DNA of 64,000 nt, from contig CAZFCE010000018.1 of NCBI GenBank assembly GCA_964517605.1, positions 1 through 64,000 of the forward strand, in the 5' to 3' direction. This document shows positions 23,163-31,382 of this stretch, one piece after another. Numbering within the stretch: position 1 is the first letter of the stretch; every line of letters begins with the position of its first letter. The notes under the pieces are model-generated. The model was given only the letters and a program-made list of their open reading frames with translations, did no database searches and was not told where the DNA came from. The translations under genes and the position numbers were made by a program. The stretch is from J095 sp964517605 (GTDB lineage Bacteria > Chloroflexota > Anaerolineae > 4572-78 > J111).

Positions 23163-26098
23163 AGTTTAACCCCTTTTCGGCGCGGTACAGGTTACAGGTT
23201 GCGCTGGCGCTCTTTTTGGCCAGCGCGGGCGCGGCCTTGCTGCTTGCCGCCCGCCTGCACCCCAACCCGCTGGCCCGGCCCGCCAACTTTTTGGCCGCCC
23301 ACAAAGGCTACGGCGTTAATATTGACTTAACCCGTTACCCCGCCGCCGATTTGCCCGCCACGCTAACCCAATTGCAGGCCAACGGCCTCACCTGGCTGCG
23401 CCAGCCGGTGCGCTGGGCCGAACTTGAACCGCAGCCCGGTCAATTTGATTGGCGCACCCTCGACCGGGTGCTGGCGGCGGTGGCCCATCAACCCGGCCCT
23501 CCATTTAAGCTGATTGCCGTGCTGCGCGATGCGCCGGGTTGGGCGCGGGCTGCCGGTTCATTTGATACCGCGCCACCGCAAAATTTAAGCGATTTTGGCC
23601 GCTTTGCCGGCGTATTGGCCGCCCGCTACGGCGATAAAATTGAGTTTTACCAGATTTGGGACGAACCCAATATAAGCTCCGGTTGGGGCCGCCGCTTTGT
23701 GGAGCCGGAAGCCTACGCCAACCTGCTGCGCGAAGGGGCGCTCAACATTCGCGCCGCCAATCCCGCCGCCGTTATAGTGCTGGCGGCGCTGGCCCCCACC
23801 CTTGAATCCTCGCCGCTCAACCTCACCGAAACCGAGTTTTTAGAGCGGTTGTACCGCGCCCGCGCCGAACGCTGGTTTGAGGTGGTGGCGGTGCAGCCCT
23901 ACGGGTTTGACCTGCCCCCCACCGATCCGGCTCGCGCCGCCGCGCTTAATTTTAGGCGGGCGGAGTTGGTGCGGCAGGTTATGCTGGCGCACGGCGCTGC
24001 CGATACGCCGGTGTGGGCCACCGCCTTTGGCTGGGCGGCGCTGCCCGCCGGCTGGTCGGGCCAAAAATCGCCGTGGGAGAGCGTGCCGCCGGACGTGGCG
24101 GCCCAATACACCGCCGCCGCCGTTACGCTGGCCCGGCAAAACTGGCCGTGGCTTGGCCCGCTGCTGGCCGCCCGGTGGGACGCCGCCGGGTTGCCCGCCA
24201 CTGACCCCGCGCGCGGGCTGGCGCTGAGTGAAAATCCGCCGGCGCTGGCCGCGCTACGGCAGGTTGCGGTTGCGCCGCCGTTGGCCACGGTGGGCCGCTA
24301 CCCGGCCAATCATCCCACCGGGCAGTACAGCCCCGGTTGGCGGCTGGCCGCCACCCGCGCCGATATTCCGCGCCAATCGCCGGTCACGTTGACCATTCCG
24401 TTTGAAGGCACTCGGCTGGATTTGGCCGTGCAGCGCGGCCCGTACCGGGGCTATCTGTGGGTAAAAATTGATGGCCAACCGGCCAACGCGCTGCCTCAGG
24501 ATGGGGCGGGCCGCAGTTACGCGGTGTTGTACAATCCGCAGCGCCAAACGGATGAAGTAACGCTGGCCCAAAACCTGCCGCCCGGCCCGCACTCCGCCCA
24601 AATTACCGCCGCTGGCGGCTGGGGCCAGTGGGCCATTCTGGGCTGGGCGGTGGCCACTCCGCCGGATACCGGCGGGTTGCCGGCGGCGCTGGTTGCCGCA
24701 ACGTTGCTGGCGCTGTGCAGCGGCGTGGCGCTGGCGTGGCGCGTTGGCAAAACTCCGGCGGATATTGGGCGCGGGGTAAACGCGGCGCGGGGCCAGTTGG
24801 CCCGGCTGGGTGAGTGGGGTCAAATTGGCCTGGTGTTGGGGTTGGGCGCGGCGGTTTATGTAACGGCGGGCGGGTGGCAATGGTTGTTTTTGGCGCTGCT
24901 GCTGGCGGCGGTGTTGCTGCGCCCGGATTTGGGGCTGGCGCTGATTGCCTTTGGATTATCGTTTGTGCCGGTGTTTCAACCGCTGCTGGCCGGCCTCTCG
25001 CTGCTGGAATGGCTGTTGCTGGCGGCGGCGGTGGGGCAGCTTTGCGCCGGGGCGTTTGGCTTTAGGCTGCGGGCGTTTAAATTTCACCCGCTGGACTGGC
25101 CCATGCTGGCGTTGCTGCTGCTGGCGCTGCTGGCCACGGTTTTTGCCCAAAACTTTGGCGTGAGCATGCACGAGTTTCGCACGGTGGTGCTGGCAGCGGT
25201 GGTGTTTTATGGCTTGGTGCGGCGGCAGGCGGCGGCGTGGCCGCTGGCCGATGCGCTGGCGGCGGGCGCGGCGGCGCAGGCTGTTATCGCGTTGTACCTT
25301 TATTTTTTTACCAACCACGCCATTCCCGCCGAAGGCGTGTACCGGGCGGTGGGGCCGGCGTACAGCTCGCCCAACCATTTGGCGTTGTTTTTGGGGCGGG
25401 TGTGGCCCATTTTGCTGGCGGTGGCCGCGCTGCCGGGCGAATCGGGGCGGCGGCGGGCTTGGTACGCCGCCGGGCTGCTGCCGGTGAGCGCGGCGCTGTA
25501 TTTCACGTTTTCGCGGGGGGCACTGCTGTTGGGGTTGCCTGTGGCGGTAACGGTGATGGTCGCGCTGTTGGCGGCGCGGCGGCGATATTTTGGCGGGCGG
25601 AGGGCGTTGGCGGCGGCGCTGCTGGCGGGGCTGGCGCTGGTTTCGGTGTGGCGCACGGCGCGGGTGCAGTCAATTTTTAGCGAGAACGGCACGGCGGCCA
25701 CCCGGTTTAAGTTGTGGCTGGCGTCGCTGCACATGCTGCGCGACCATTGGCTGGTGGGCGTTGGCCTGGATAATTTTTTGTACCAGTACCGCACCCGTTA
25801 TATGTTGCCGGCGGCGTGGGCCGAGCCGGAGTTGAGCCATCCCCATAATTACATTCTGGATTTTGGCACGCGGCTGGGCATTGGCGGGGTGGCGGTGTTG
25901 ATCTGGCTGCAAACGGCGTTTTGGCGGGCGGCGTTGCGGGCCTACCGGCGTACCGGCTCGGCGCTGGCGCTGGGGTTAATGGGTAGCATGGCCGTGTTTT
26001 TAAGCCACGGGCTGGTGGATAACAGCTATTTTTTAATTGATTTGGCGCTGTTGTTCTCGTTGACGGCGGGGCTGGCGGCCAGGTTAAGCTCGGATTGA
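23159..26098 (+). CDS. Second GH39-like (pseudo)glycosidase / O-antigen ligase fusion protein
   Basis: 979 residues, a full-length paralogue of the preceding gene with the same order: N-terminal anchor, clan-A barrel, beta-sandwich (YSPGWRLAATRADIP) and multi-helix ligase domain with RTRYMLPAAWAEPELSHPHN and ILDFGTRLGIGG. The barrel reads FYQIWDEPN, so the Asn before acid/base Glu169 is Asp168, and the nucleophile position is Ala289 (PVWATAFGW). Both copies have thus lost the nucleophile but in each the acid/base Glu remains. The start codon lies in the last repeat unit of the 20-bp array. The last 73 bp overlap the end of the convergent methyltransferase gene. Likely role: joining of surface glycans; the exact acceptor is unknown. 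Confidence 0.88.
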   Translation: MKFNPFSARYRLQVALALFLASAGAALLLAARLHPNPLARPANFLAAHKGYGVNIDLTRYPAADLPATLTQLQANGLTWLRQPVRWAELEPQPGQFDWRTLDRVLAAVAHQPGPPFKLIAVLRDAPGWARAAGSFDTAPPQNLSDFGRFAGVLAARYGDKIEFYQIWDEPNISSGWGRRFVEPEAYANLLREGALNIRAANPAAVIVLAALAPTLESSPLNLTETEFLERLYRARAERWFEVVAVQPYGFDLPPTDPARAAALNFRRAELVRQVMLAHGAADTPVWATAFGWAALPAGWSGQKSPWESVPPDVAAQYTAAAVTLARQNWPWLGPLLAARWDAAGLPATDPARGLALSENPPALAALRQVAVAPPLATVGRYPANHPTGQYSPGWRLAATRADIPRQSPVTLTIPFEGTRLDLAVQRGPYRGYLWVKIDGQPANALPQDGAGRSYAVLYNPQRQTDEVTLAQNLPPGPHSAQITAAGGWGQWAILGWAVATPPDTGGLPAALVAATLLALCSGVALAWRVGKTPADIGRGVNAARGQLARLGEWGQIGLVLGLGAAVYVTAGGWQWLFLALLLAAVLLRPDLGLALIAFGLSFVPVFQPLLAGLSLLEWLLLAAAVGQLCAGAFGFRLRAFKFHPLDWPMLALLLLALLATVFAQNFGVSMHEFRTVVLAAVVFYGLVRRQAAAWPLADALAAGAAAQAVIALYLYFFTNHAIPAEGVYRAVGPAYSSPNHLALFLGRVWPILLAVAALPGESGRRRAWYAAGLLPVSAALYFTFSRGALLLGLPVAVTVMVALLAARRRYFGGRRALAAALLAGLALVSVWRTARVQSIFSENGTAATRFKLWLASLHMLRDHWLVGVGLDNFLYQYRTRYMLPAAWAEPELSHPHNYILDFGTRLGIGGVAVLIWLQTAFWRAALRAYRRTGSALALGLMGSMAVFLSHGLVDNSYFLIDLALLFSLTAGLAARLSSD

Positions 26099-27006
26099 AA
26101 GGCGTGGCCGTTTTGCCAGCCGGTTTGGCCGCCGGCGCGATAGTGCTCCAGCCGGCGAATGGTAATTTCGCAAAAGAGCGGGTCAATATCCAGCGTAAAG
26201 CAGCGGCGGTCCAGCCGTTCGGCGGCCAGCAGGGTGGTGCCGGCGTGGGCAAAAAAGTCCAGCACCAAATCGCCCGGCTGCGAACTGGCCTGCACAATCC
26301 GCTCGATGGCTTTGAGCGGCTTTTGGGCGTAACACCCCGACACATTTTCTTCCATGCGGTAAAACACCTGTTGAATATCAACCCAAACGTTGCCGGGGCG
26401 GATGGTATCGGCTTTGCCGCGCTCTAAATTTTCGGTGCGCTGGCCGTTGACGGTTTTGTAGTAGCCGCGCAGAATTTTGGGGATGTCGGTGTACACCACG
26501 TTAAAAACCGGCTGGCCAATGGTGTAGTACAGCAACTCCTGGCGCACAGCCATCCAGTTTTTTTGAGTGCCGTAGCCGCGCTGGTTGCGCATGGTAATAA
26601 AAGACCGCGCCGAAAATTCATCAAATTGGCGCATAAGCAGCATAAAATCGGGTAGGGGTTGAAAGCCGTCGTTCTGGTCTGCGCCCAGCCACACGTACAG
26701 GCTGGCGTTGGGTTGCAGGGCGCGGGCGGTAAGTTGCACCCACTGGCGGCACCATTCAATGTATTCCTCGATGCGGCGCTGCGGAAAAGCCACCAGGTTG
26801 TACGGCGGGTCGTGCACGGCCAGCGTGGCGCGGGCATCGCCCAGAAGCTGCTCAATGTGGCCGGGGTTGGCGGCGTCCAGGCAACCTACGCGGTGGCGGC
26901 CCAGCGGGTCGGCCCAGATTTGGCCGGGAGCCAGCCGGCACAGGGGCAATAACCTGGCTCTAACCGCCGGATCGGTATCCAGCCGGGGCAGGGGATTGTT
27001 GTGCAT
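26026..27006 (-). CDS. DNA adenine/cytosine-N4 methyltransferase, beta class
   Basis: 326 residues. The catalytic motif IV, VHDPPYNLVAF, comes first (about residues 83-93) and the AdoMet-binding motif I, LDFFAHAGTTLLAAERL, comes late (about 245-261); this order defines the beta class (N6-adenine or N4-cytosine). An AdoMet pocket motif DIDP follows. No restriction endonuclease gene is near, so it may be a solitary methylase. It starts 12 nt after the histidine-kinase-like gene on the same strand and is likely in one message with it. The last 24 residues (polar, NENNSAKSIKK) are coded within the 73-bp overlap with the convergent gene. Confidence 0.9.
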   Translation of the reverse strand: MHNNPLPRLDTDPAVRARLLPLCRLAPGQIWADPLGRHRVGCLDAANPGHIEQLLGDARATLAVHDPPYNLVAFPQRRIEEYIEWCRQWVQLTARALQPNASLYVWLGADQNDGFQPLPDFMLLMRQFDEFSARSFITMRNQRGYGTQKNWMAVRQELLYYTIGQPVFNVVYTDIPKILRGYYKTVNGQRTENLERGKADTIRPGNVWVDIQQVFYRMEENVSGCYAQKPLKAIERIVQASSQPGDLVLDFFAHAGTTLLAAERLDRRCFTLDIDPLFCEITIRRLEHYRAGGQTGWQNGHAFQSELNLAASPAVNENNSAKSIKK

Positions 27007-27018
27007 GGGCGGCGCGGG

Positions 27019-27720
27019 TTATTCGGTTTGGTACACGGGTAGCAATAGTTGAAACGAAAGGCCGTTTTGGTTGCTGCCGGCGCTCAGGTGGCCCCGGTGC
27101 TGGCGGGCCAGTTGATAGGCCAGCGGCAAAAACAGGCCGCCTTCGGTGAGTTTGCTGTGGCCTACGGCATCCGTTTCAACGGTAAGCTGGAACAGTTGCT
27201 CCAACTGTTCCAGGGTGAGGGCAAGGTTGGGGGCCGTAAGGCTAACTTCAACCTGATTAGCGACCAGTTGGGCGGAGATGGTAATTAGCGTGGTGGCTTT
27301 TTTGGCAAGCAAATATTCCAGCAGGCAGCCAATGATTTGGTCAATCTGATCGTGATCGGCCAAAACCGAGGGCAGGTTATCCGGCAGATTGATAGAAAAA
27401 GCAACTTCACCGGAGCTAAAACCCGCAACCTGCCGGAGTTTGGCCTCAATTACGTGTTTGAGCGACATGGGGTTAACATTCAATTTAAACACCCCGGCCT
27501 CAATTTTGCCCAGGTCAACTACGGTATTAATCAGCCGCAGCAGGGTTTGGGCGCTCTGCCGAATGGCGGTAATATCCTCATGTTGAATATCGGTGAGCGG
27601 CCCTTCGATGCCTTCCAGCAGTAGCTCGGTAAAACCCAGCATCGAATTGAGCGGCCCACGCAAATCGTGGGATAGATGGTAGGTTTGCAATGGTTGGTAG
27701 GTTTTGGGTAGTTGGCTCAT
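27019..27720 (-). CDS. Histidine-kinase-like protein with intact H-box but degenerate ATPase domain
   Basis: 233 residues with no sensor domain. A HisKA dimerisation helix with the phosphorylatable His18 (HLSHDLRGPLNSMLGF) fills about residues 10-80. The C-terminal half has the size of a HATPase_c domain, but the N-box reads DQIIGCLLEYLLAKKA (no Asn) and there is no DxGxG loop. The final GLSFQLLLPV strand fits the fold. The protein may thus be unable to bind ATP and act as a phosphotransfer or scaffold protein, or as an ATPase with an unusual site. It is the first gene of a two-gene unit with the methyltransferase. A promoter-like TTGTAA-18-TAAAAT lies upstream on the minus strand. Confidence 0.75.
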   Translation of the reverse strand: MSQLPKTYQPLQTYHLSHDLRGPLNSMLGFTELLLEGIEGPLTDIQHEDITAIRQSAQTLLRLINTVVDLGKIEAGVFKLNVNPMSLKHVIEAKLRQVAGFSSGEVAFSINLPDNLPSVLADHDQIDQIIGCLLEYLLAKKATTLITISAQLVANQVEVSLTAPNLALTLEQLEQLFQLTVETDAVGHSKLTEGGLFLPLAYQLARQHRGHLSAGSNQNGLSFQLLLPVYQTE

Positions 27721-27862
27721 AAAAATTTGTTCTTTCTGCCAGAGTTGCCTTTTATTTTACCACACCAATTGCCCAGCTTACAATGGGACTCCAGGCAGAA
27801 AAAATTAACGCCGGTTAAAAAAATATTTAACTATCCGGTTGGTTTGGGTTAACTTAAAGCTA

Positions 27863-27891
27863 TTGCCTGGGCATGCCTTATCATTTATGAT
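27863..27891 (+). promoter_or_regulatory. Predicted promoter of feoA, with a small palindrome over the -10
   Basis: TTGCCT (27863-27868), 17-nt spacer, TATGAT (27886-27891). ATCAT-TT-ATGAT covers the -10 region and might be bound by an iron regulator; the site is too short to name one. Confidence 0.55.
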
Positions 27892-27906
27892 GGCCCTGTG
27901 TAAAAA

Positions 27907-27939
27907 TTAACACCGCTACCGTTGTGGGGCCGGTGTTAA
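27907..27939 (+). promoter_or_regulatory. Leader hairpin upstream of feoA
   Basis: TTAACACCG / CGGTGTTAA, a 9-bp stem with a 15-nt loop in the leader of about 100 nt between the predicted promoter and feoA. The role is unknown. Confidence 0.45.
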
Positions 27940-27999
27940 AAATGCTTTTCTGGTTACTGACAACTGTTTTCTAAAATTCCAAATGGAGGTGCAAGGCTG

Positions 28000-28239
28000 A
28001 TGGCTTATCCAAATAATCACCTGCCGTTGGCTATGGTGGGAGTTGGGCAAATTGTGAAACTGGTCAAAGTGGCCGCCGGACGGCAACTGAGCCACCGGCT
28101 TACCGAATTGGGGCTGACCCCCGGCATCGAACTCAAAGTGATGCAGGATCAGGGCGGCCCGCTGCTGTTGGCCGTGCGCGATACGCGGCTGGCTTTGGGG
28201 CGCGGTATGGCCGCCAAAATCATTGTCGAAACCGTTTAA
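28000..28239 (+). CDS. feoA: FeoA domain protein (ferrous iron transport)
   Basis: 79 residues, a single SH3-like FeoA domain: PLAMVGVGQIVKLVKVAAG, LTELGLTPGIELKV and the C-terminal ALGRGMAAKIIVE are family hallmarks. FeoA is a small cytoplasmic partner of the Fe(II) transporter FeoB. GGAGG lies upstream of the ATG. A FeoC-like gene follows 14 nt later, but no feoB is found in the window, so the transporter must be elsewhere or missing. Confidence 0.92.
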   Translation: MAYPNNHLPLAMVGVGQIVKLVKVAAGRQLSHRLTELGLTPGIELKVMQDQGGPLLLAVRDTRLALGRGMAAKIIVETV

Positions 28240-28253
28240 GGCCGGAGAACACA

Positions 28254-28529
28254 GTGTTACATCAGGTGTTACAGGCAATCGAAAGCGCCCCCGGGGCTGT
28301 TAATCTCAACGAGTTGAGCCAAAAGCTAAACATTGAGCGTAGCGCTCTGGACGGCATGATTCAATTTTGGGTGCGCAAAGGCCGGCTAAAAGACGACAGC
28401 CAGCCCGCCCAATCCAGTTGTTGTTCCACTACCAGCAGTTGCGGCCATAGTTGTTCTGGCGCGCAGGAGTGCCCGTTTGTAATGAAGTTGCCCCGCACTT
28501 ACTCCATAACTTTATCCGTACCGGATTAA
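28254..28529 (+). CDS. FeoC-like winged-helix protein with a cysteine-rich tail
   Basis: 91 residues from GTG 28254 (GGAG 7 nt upstream). Residues 1-50 form a LysR/MarR-like winged helix (VNLNELSQKLNIERSALDGMI). The tail has closely spaced Cys residues, SSCCSTTSSCGHSCSG and QEC, as in FeoC proteins that carry an oxygen-sensitive Fe-S cluster. FeoC controls FeoB stability or expression. Paired with feoA. Confidence 0.85.
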   Translation: MLHQVLQAIESAPGAVNLNELSQKLNIERSALDGMIQFWVRKGRLKDDSQPAQSSCCSTTSSCGHSCSGAQECPFVMKLPRTYSITLSVPD

Positions 28530-28555
28530 AGAGTTTCCGCTTTGCCGTTTCTCAA

Positions 28556-28584
28556 TTGACTTTCCGCCGCTCCTTTGCTAAAAT
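28556..28584 (+). promoter_or_regulatory. Promoter of the tRNA-Ser pair
   Basis: TTGACT (28556-28561), 17-nt spacer, TAAAAT (28579-28584), ending 18 nt before the first tRNA. Confidence 0.8.
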
Positions 28585-28602
28585 ACATCCTGCCTTTGCC
28601 GA

Positions 28603-28692
28603 GGAGGGATGGCAGAGTGGTCGATTGCGGTGGTCTTGAAAACCATTGAGGCCGCAAGGTCTCCGGGGGTTCGAATCCCTCTCCCTCCGCCA
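28603..28692 (+). tRNA. tRNA-Ser, anticodon TGA
   Basis: Acceptor stem GGAGGGA / TCCCTCC, D-arm GGCAGAGTGGTCGAT, anticodon loop CTTGAAA (TGA), long variable arm as expected for serine, T-arm GGGGGTTCGAATCCCTC, discriminator G and an encoded CCA at 28690-28692. Confidence 0.96.
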
Positions 28693-28719
28693 GTGACCAT
28701 AGCAATTAACAATTAACCA

Positions 28720-28810
28720 GGGGAGGTGCCAGAGTGGACGAATGGGGCCGCCTGCTAAGTGGTTGTCGGGGCCTAAACCTCGACCGTGGGTTCGAATCCC
28801 ACCCTCCCCG
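28720..28810 (+). tRNA. tRNA-Ser, anticodon GCT
   Basis: Acceptor stem GGGGAGG / CCTCCCC, D-arm GCCAGAGTGGACGAAT, anticodon loop CTGCTAA (GCT), long variable arm, T-arm GTGGGTTCGAATCCCAC, discriminator G. No CCA is encoded (CTA follows), unlike its neighbour. Confidence 0.96.
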
Positions 28811-28816
28811 CTACTT

Positions 28817-28855
28817 AAAAACCGCCTTTGCTCATTGCAAAAGGCGGTTTTTTTA
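28817..28855 (+). terminator. Rho-independent terminator after the tRNA genes
   Basis: AAAACCGCCTT-TGC / GCAAAAGGCGGTTTT with one bulge and a run of seven T. Confidence 0.9.
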
Positions 28856-28935
28856 TGCCACCATCCCCATAACCCGGTTGACGAAAACCGAACCTGTGGT
28901 TATGATTATGCTCATCCCACTTGAGGCGTTGAACC

Positions 28936-30657
28936 ATGATTCCATCCGCTCCACCCCCGGCAACCGCCGGCGCATTTGCTACCCCGGCTGAATTTGAACC
29001 GTTAACTCCCGCCACCCGGTCGGCGCTTGATGAAGCCGTGGCCGGGTTAAATGCCCACAAATCAGAGTGGAGCCGGCTGAGCTTGGCGCACCGGCTTGAG
29101 TTGCTGGCAGAAATTACCGCCGATATGCAAACCGTTGCCAACGATTGGGTGCAGGCGTGCGTTACGGCCAAAGGCGTGGCTGATAACGCGTTTGCTTGCG
29201 GCGAAGAATGGCTGTTTTTGGCGGCGGTGTTCCGCCTGTTGCGGCAGTTGCGGCAATCGCTGCGGGATATTGAGCAAACCGGGCGGCCAAAATTTCCGGG
29301 TCAGTTCCGGCAGCGGGCGGATGGCCAGATGGTGGCGCGGGTTTTTCCGCAAAACTGGGCCGACCGGCTGCTTTTTTGGCGTACCACCGCCGATGTTTGG
29401 CTGGAGCCTGGCGCTCCGCCCTCGCAGGCCGAGTTTTACCGCCAGCCGCCCGGCAACGGCGCGGTAACGCTGGTGTTGGGCGCGGGCAACGTGTCGTCGC
29501 TGGGCGTGGGCGATTTGCTGCACGCGCTGTTTGTCAAAGGGCAGGTGGTCGCGTTAAAACCCAATCCGGTGAATGAATATTTGGGGCCGCTCATCGAAAC
29601 CGGCTTTCGGGCGCTTATCCGGCGCGGCTTTTTGCGGGTAATTTATGGCGATGGCGCTGCCGGCGATTATCTGGTTCACCACCCCGGCGTTGACGCCATC
29701 CACCTTACCGGCTCCGACAAAACGTTTGAGGCGATTGTTTTTGGCTCGGCGGGCCGCCAGCCGGTAATTTCCAAATCCGTTACCGCCGAACTGGGCAACG
29801 TCACCCCCATTATTGTGGTTCCCGGCCCGTGGAGCCGGGCCGATATTGAGGCTCAGGCCGCTAAAATTGCCGCTTGGCTGGTGGTTAACGCCGGGTTTAA
29901 TTGCCTTACGCCCCGGGTAATCATTCAGCACGAAGGCTGGCCGTTGCGGGCGGCGCTGGTTAACGCCATTGAGCAAACACTCGCCCGGCTGCCTACCCGC
30001 CCGGCCTACTACCCCGGCGCGGCTCACCGGCACGCCGCATTTGTGGCGGCTCACCCGGCGGCCCGCCGGCCTGGCGCGGCTTCCTCCGGCCATTTGCCGT
30101 GGACGTTGATTGCCGGGGTTGATGCCCGCAATCACGCCGAAATTGCCTTTCGGCGTGAGGCGTTTTGCGGGTTAATGGCCGAAACCGGCCTGCCCGCCGC
30201 CAACCCCGCCGGGTTTGTGGATGAGGCGGTGGCGTTTGCCAACAATACGTTGTGGGGCACGCTCACCGCCACGTTGCTGGTGCATCCCCGCACATGGGCT
30301 AACCCGGCCATGCGGGCGGCAATTGACCGGGCGCTGGTCAATTTAAAATATGGCACGGTGGTGGTCAATCAATACGGCGGCTACGGGTATTATTTGATGG
30401 TCACGCCCTGGGGCGGCTTTTCGGGATCGGATATTTACAACGTGCAATCGGGGCTGGGCGTTGTTAACAACACGCTGATGTTTGATCGCCCGCAAAAGGC
30501 GGTGATCACCAGCCCGTTCCGGCAGTGGCCCGATCCGTTTTCGCTCAATTTTAAGGAATTTGACCGGTTTGGGCAGGCGTTGGCCGCTTTCGAGGCCAAC
30601 CCGTCGCCGGGCACAACCCGCCGGTTGCTGGGGCGCGTGCTGCGGGGCGTGGTTTGA
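28936..30657 (+). CDS. Aldehyde dehydrogenase superfamily protein
   Basis: 573 residues, longer than the usual about 480. Landmarks in order: VTLVLGAGNVSSLG and VVALKPNPVNEY (NAD-binding region, Lys in the KPxx motif), AIHLTGSDKTFEAIVFG (nucleotide loop), VTAELGNVTPIIV (conserved Glu-Leu-Gly block) and NAGFNCLTPRVII with the probable catalytic Cys. The about 100-residue N-terminal extension and the C-terminal tail have no motif I recognise. It would oxidise an aldehyde with NAD(P)+ or act as an acyl-CoA reductase; the substrate is unknown. It stands alone after the tRNA terminator and meets the next gene tail to tail, with the two stop codons touching. Confidence 0.88.
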   Translation: MIPSAPPPATAGAFATPAEFEPLTPATRSALDEAVAGLNAHKSEWSRLSLAHRLELLAEITADMQTVANDWVQACVTAKGVADNAFACGEEWLFLAAVFRLLRQLRQSLRDIEQTGRPKFPGQFRQRADGQMVARVFPQNWADRLLFWRTTADVWLEPGAPPSQAEFYRQPPGNGAVTLVLGAGNVSSLGVGDLLHALFVKGQVVALKPNPVNEYLGPLIETGFRALIRRGFLRVIYGDGAAGDYLVHHPGVDAIHLTGSDKTFEAIVFGSAGRQPVISKSVTAELGNVTPIIVVPGPWSRADIEAQAAKIAAWLVVNAGFNCLTPRVIIQHEGWPLRAALVNAIEQTLARLPTRPAYYPGAAHRHAAFVAAHPAARRPGAASSGHLPWTLIAGVDARNHAEIAFRREAFCGLMAETGLPAANPAGFVDEAVAFANNTLWGTLTATLLVHPRTWANPAMRAAIDRALVNLKYGTVVVNQYGGYGYYLMVTPWGGFSGSDIYNVQSGLGVVNNTLMFDRPQKAVITSPFRQWPDPFSLNFKEFDRFGQALAAFEANPSPGTTRRLLGRVLRGVV

Positions 30658-31233
30658 TCAATTTTTAGCTGTCGGCTGTAACCGGGCCAAAAATGCCTGC
30701 GTTTCTGCCGGCAAGTTGAACTCGATGACGGTCAGGTGGGCAAATTGGGGTTGGCTGAACAGGCGTGGATATTCGCGCCGCCGCCGGTGATAGGTGGTAA
30801 CAACCCACCACAAAATTGAATCCCGGCTAAAAAATGATTGCCGAAAGCTTTCGCGGTTGCCGGAGAATAACTCTTGCCGGGTGGCGGCGCGGGTAACGGT
30901 GCGAGACAGCGCCCGCCACAACACCACGTAAAACGGATAATTAAGCCAGATGACGGCGGTGGCCTGCGCCCACACTATTGCCCGCACCACGCTGTAGTTG
31001 CCATCCAGCACCCAGCGTTGGCCCGCCACCGCCTGCGCGGTGAGCGCCTGAAACTCCGGGGTGGGGCGCGCTTGCCAATTGGGCAGCCAGTGCAGCGCAT
31101 CGAGTTCAATATGGGGCACGGCCAAAGCCTGGGCTATGTGGCGGGCCAGTGTGGTTTTGCCGGAGCAGCTAACGCCAATCACCGCCACCCGCTGCAACTG
31201 TAAATCTGTAAAATTAAAGTTGGTTTTTGCCAT
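30658..31233 (-). CDS. P-loop kinase-like protein (adenylate-kinase-like / FlaR topology-modulation type)
   Basis: 191 residues from ATG 31233 (MAKTNFNF). A longer frame back to 31359 is less likely because it runs through the promoter region of the divergent gene. Walker A is VIGVSCSGKTTLARHIA. The motif HIELDALHWLPNW and the later WVLDGNYSVVRAI are typical of the FlaR/adenylate-kinase-like family. An Arg-rich lid segment (SRTVTRAATRQELFSGNRE) follows. The substrate is unknown; a nucleotide or small-molecule kinase in the cytoplasm is likely. Confidence 0.85.
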   Translation of the reverse strand: MAKTNFNFTDLQLQRVAVIGVSCSGKTTLARHIAQALAVPHIELDALHWLPNWQARPTPEFQALTAQAVAGQRWVLDGNYSVVRAIVWAQATAVIWLNYPFYVVLWRALSRTVTRAATRQELFSGNRESFRQSFFSRDSILWWVVTTYHRRRREYPRLFSQPQFAHLTVIEFNLPAETQAFLARLQPTAKN

Positions 31234-31382
31234 TATTTCGCACACTTGCAACTTTTTGTGGGTTGGTTCCGTAAAAATAATTATAATCGAGGGGTAACTT
31301 TTACGGCTACTGTCGCCTGGCGCGGCGGGCCTGAAGTTACCCCGCAAAATAATCACCATTACATTAAAGTGGAGAAATTTTT

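Noticed and set aside
30658..31359. Longer P-loop kinase from 31359
   Set aside because: The added 42 residues run through the promoter region of the divergent gene and have no family similarity; ATG 31233 gives the normal length.
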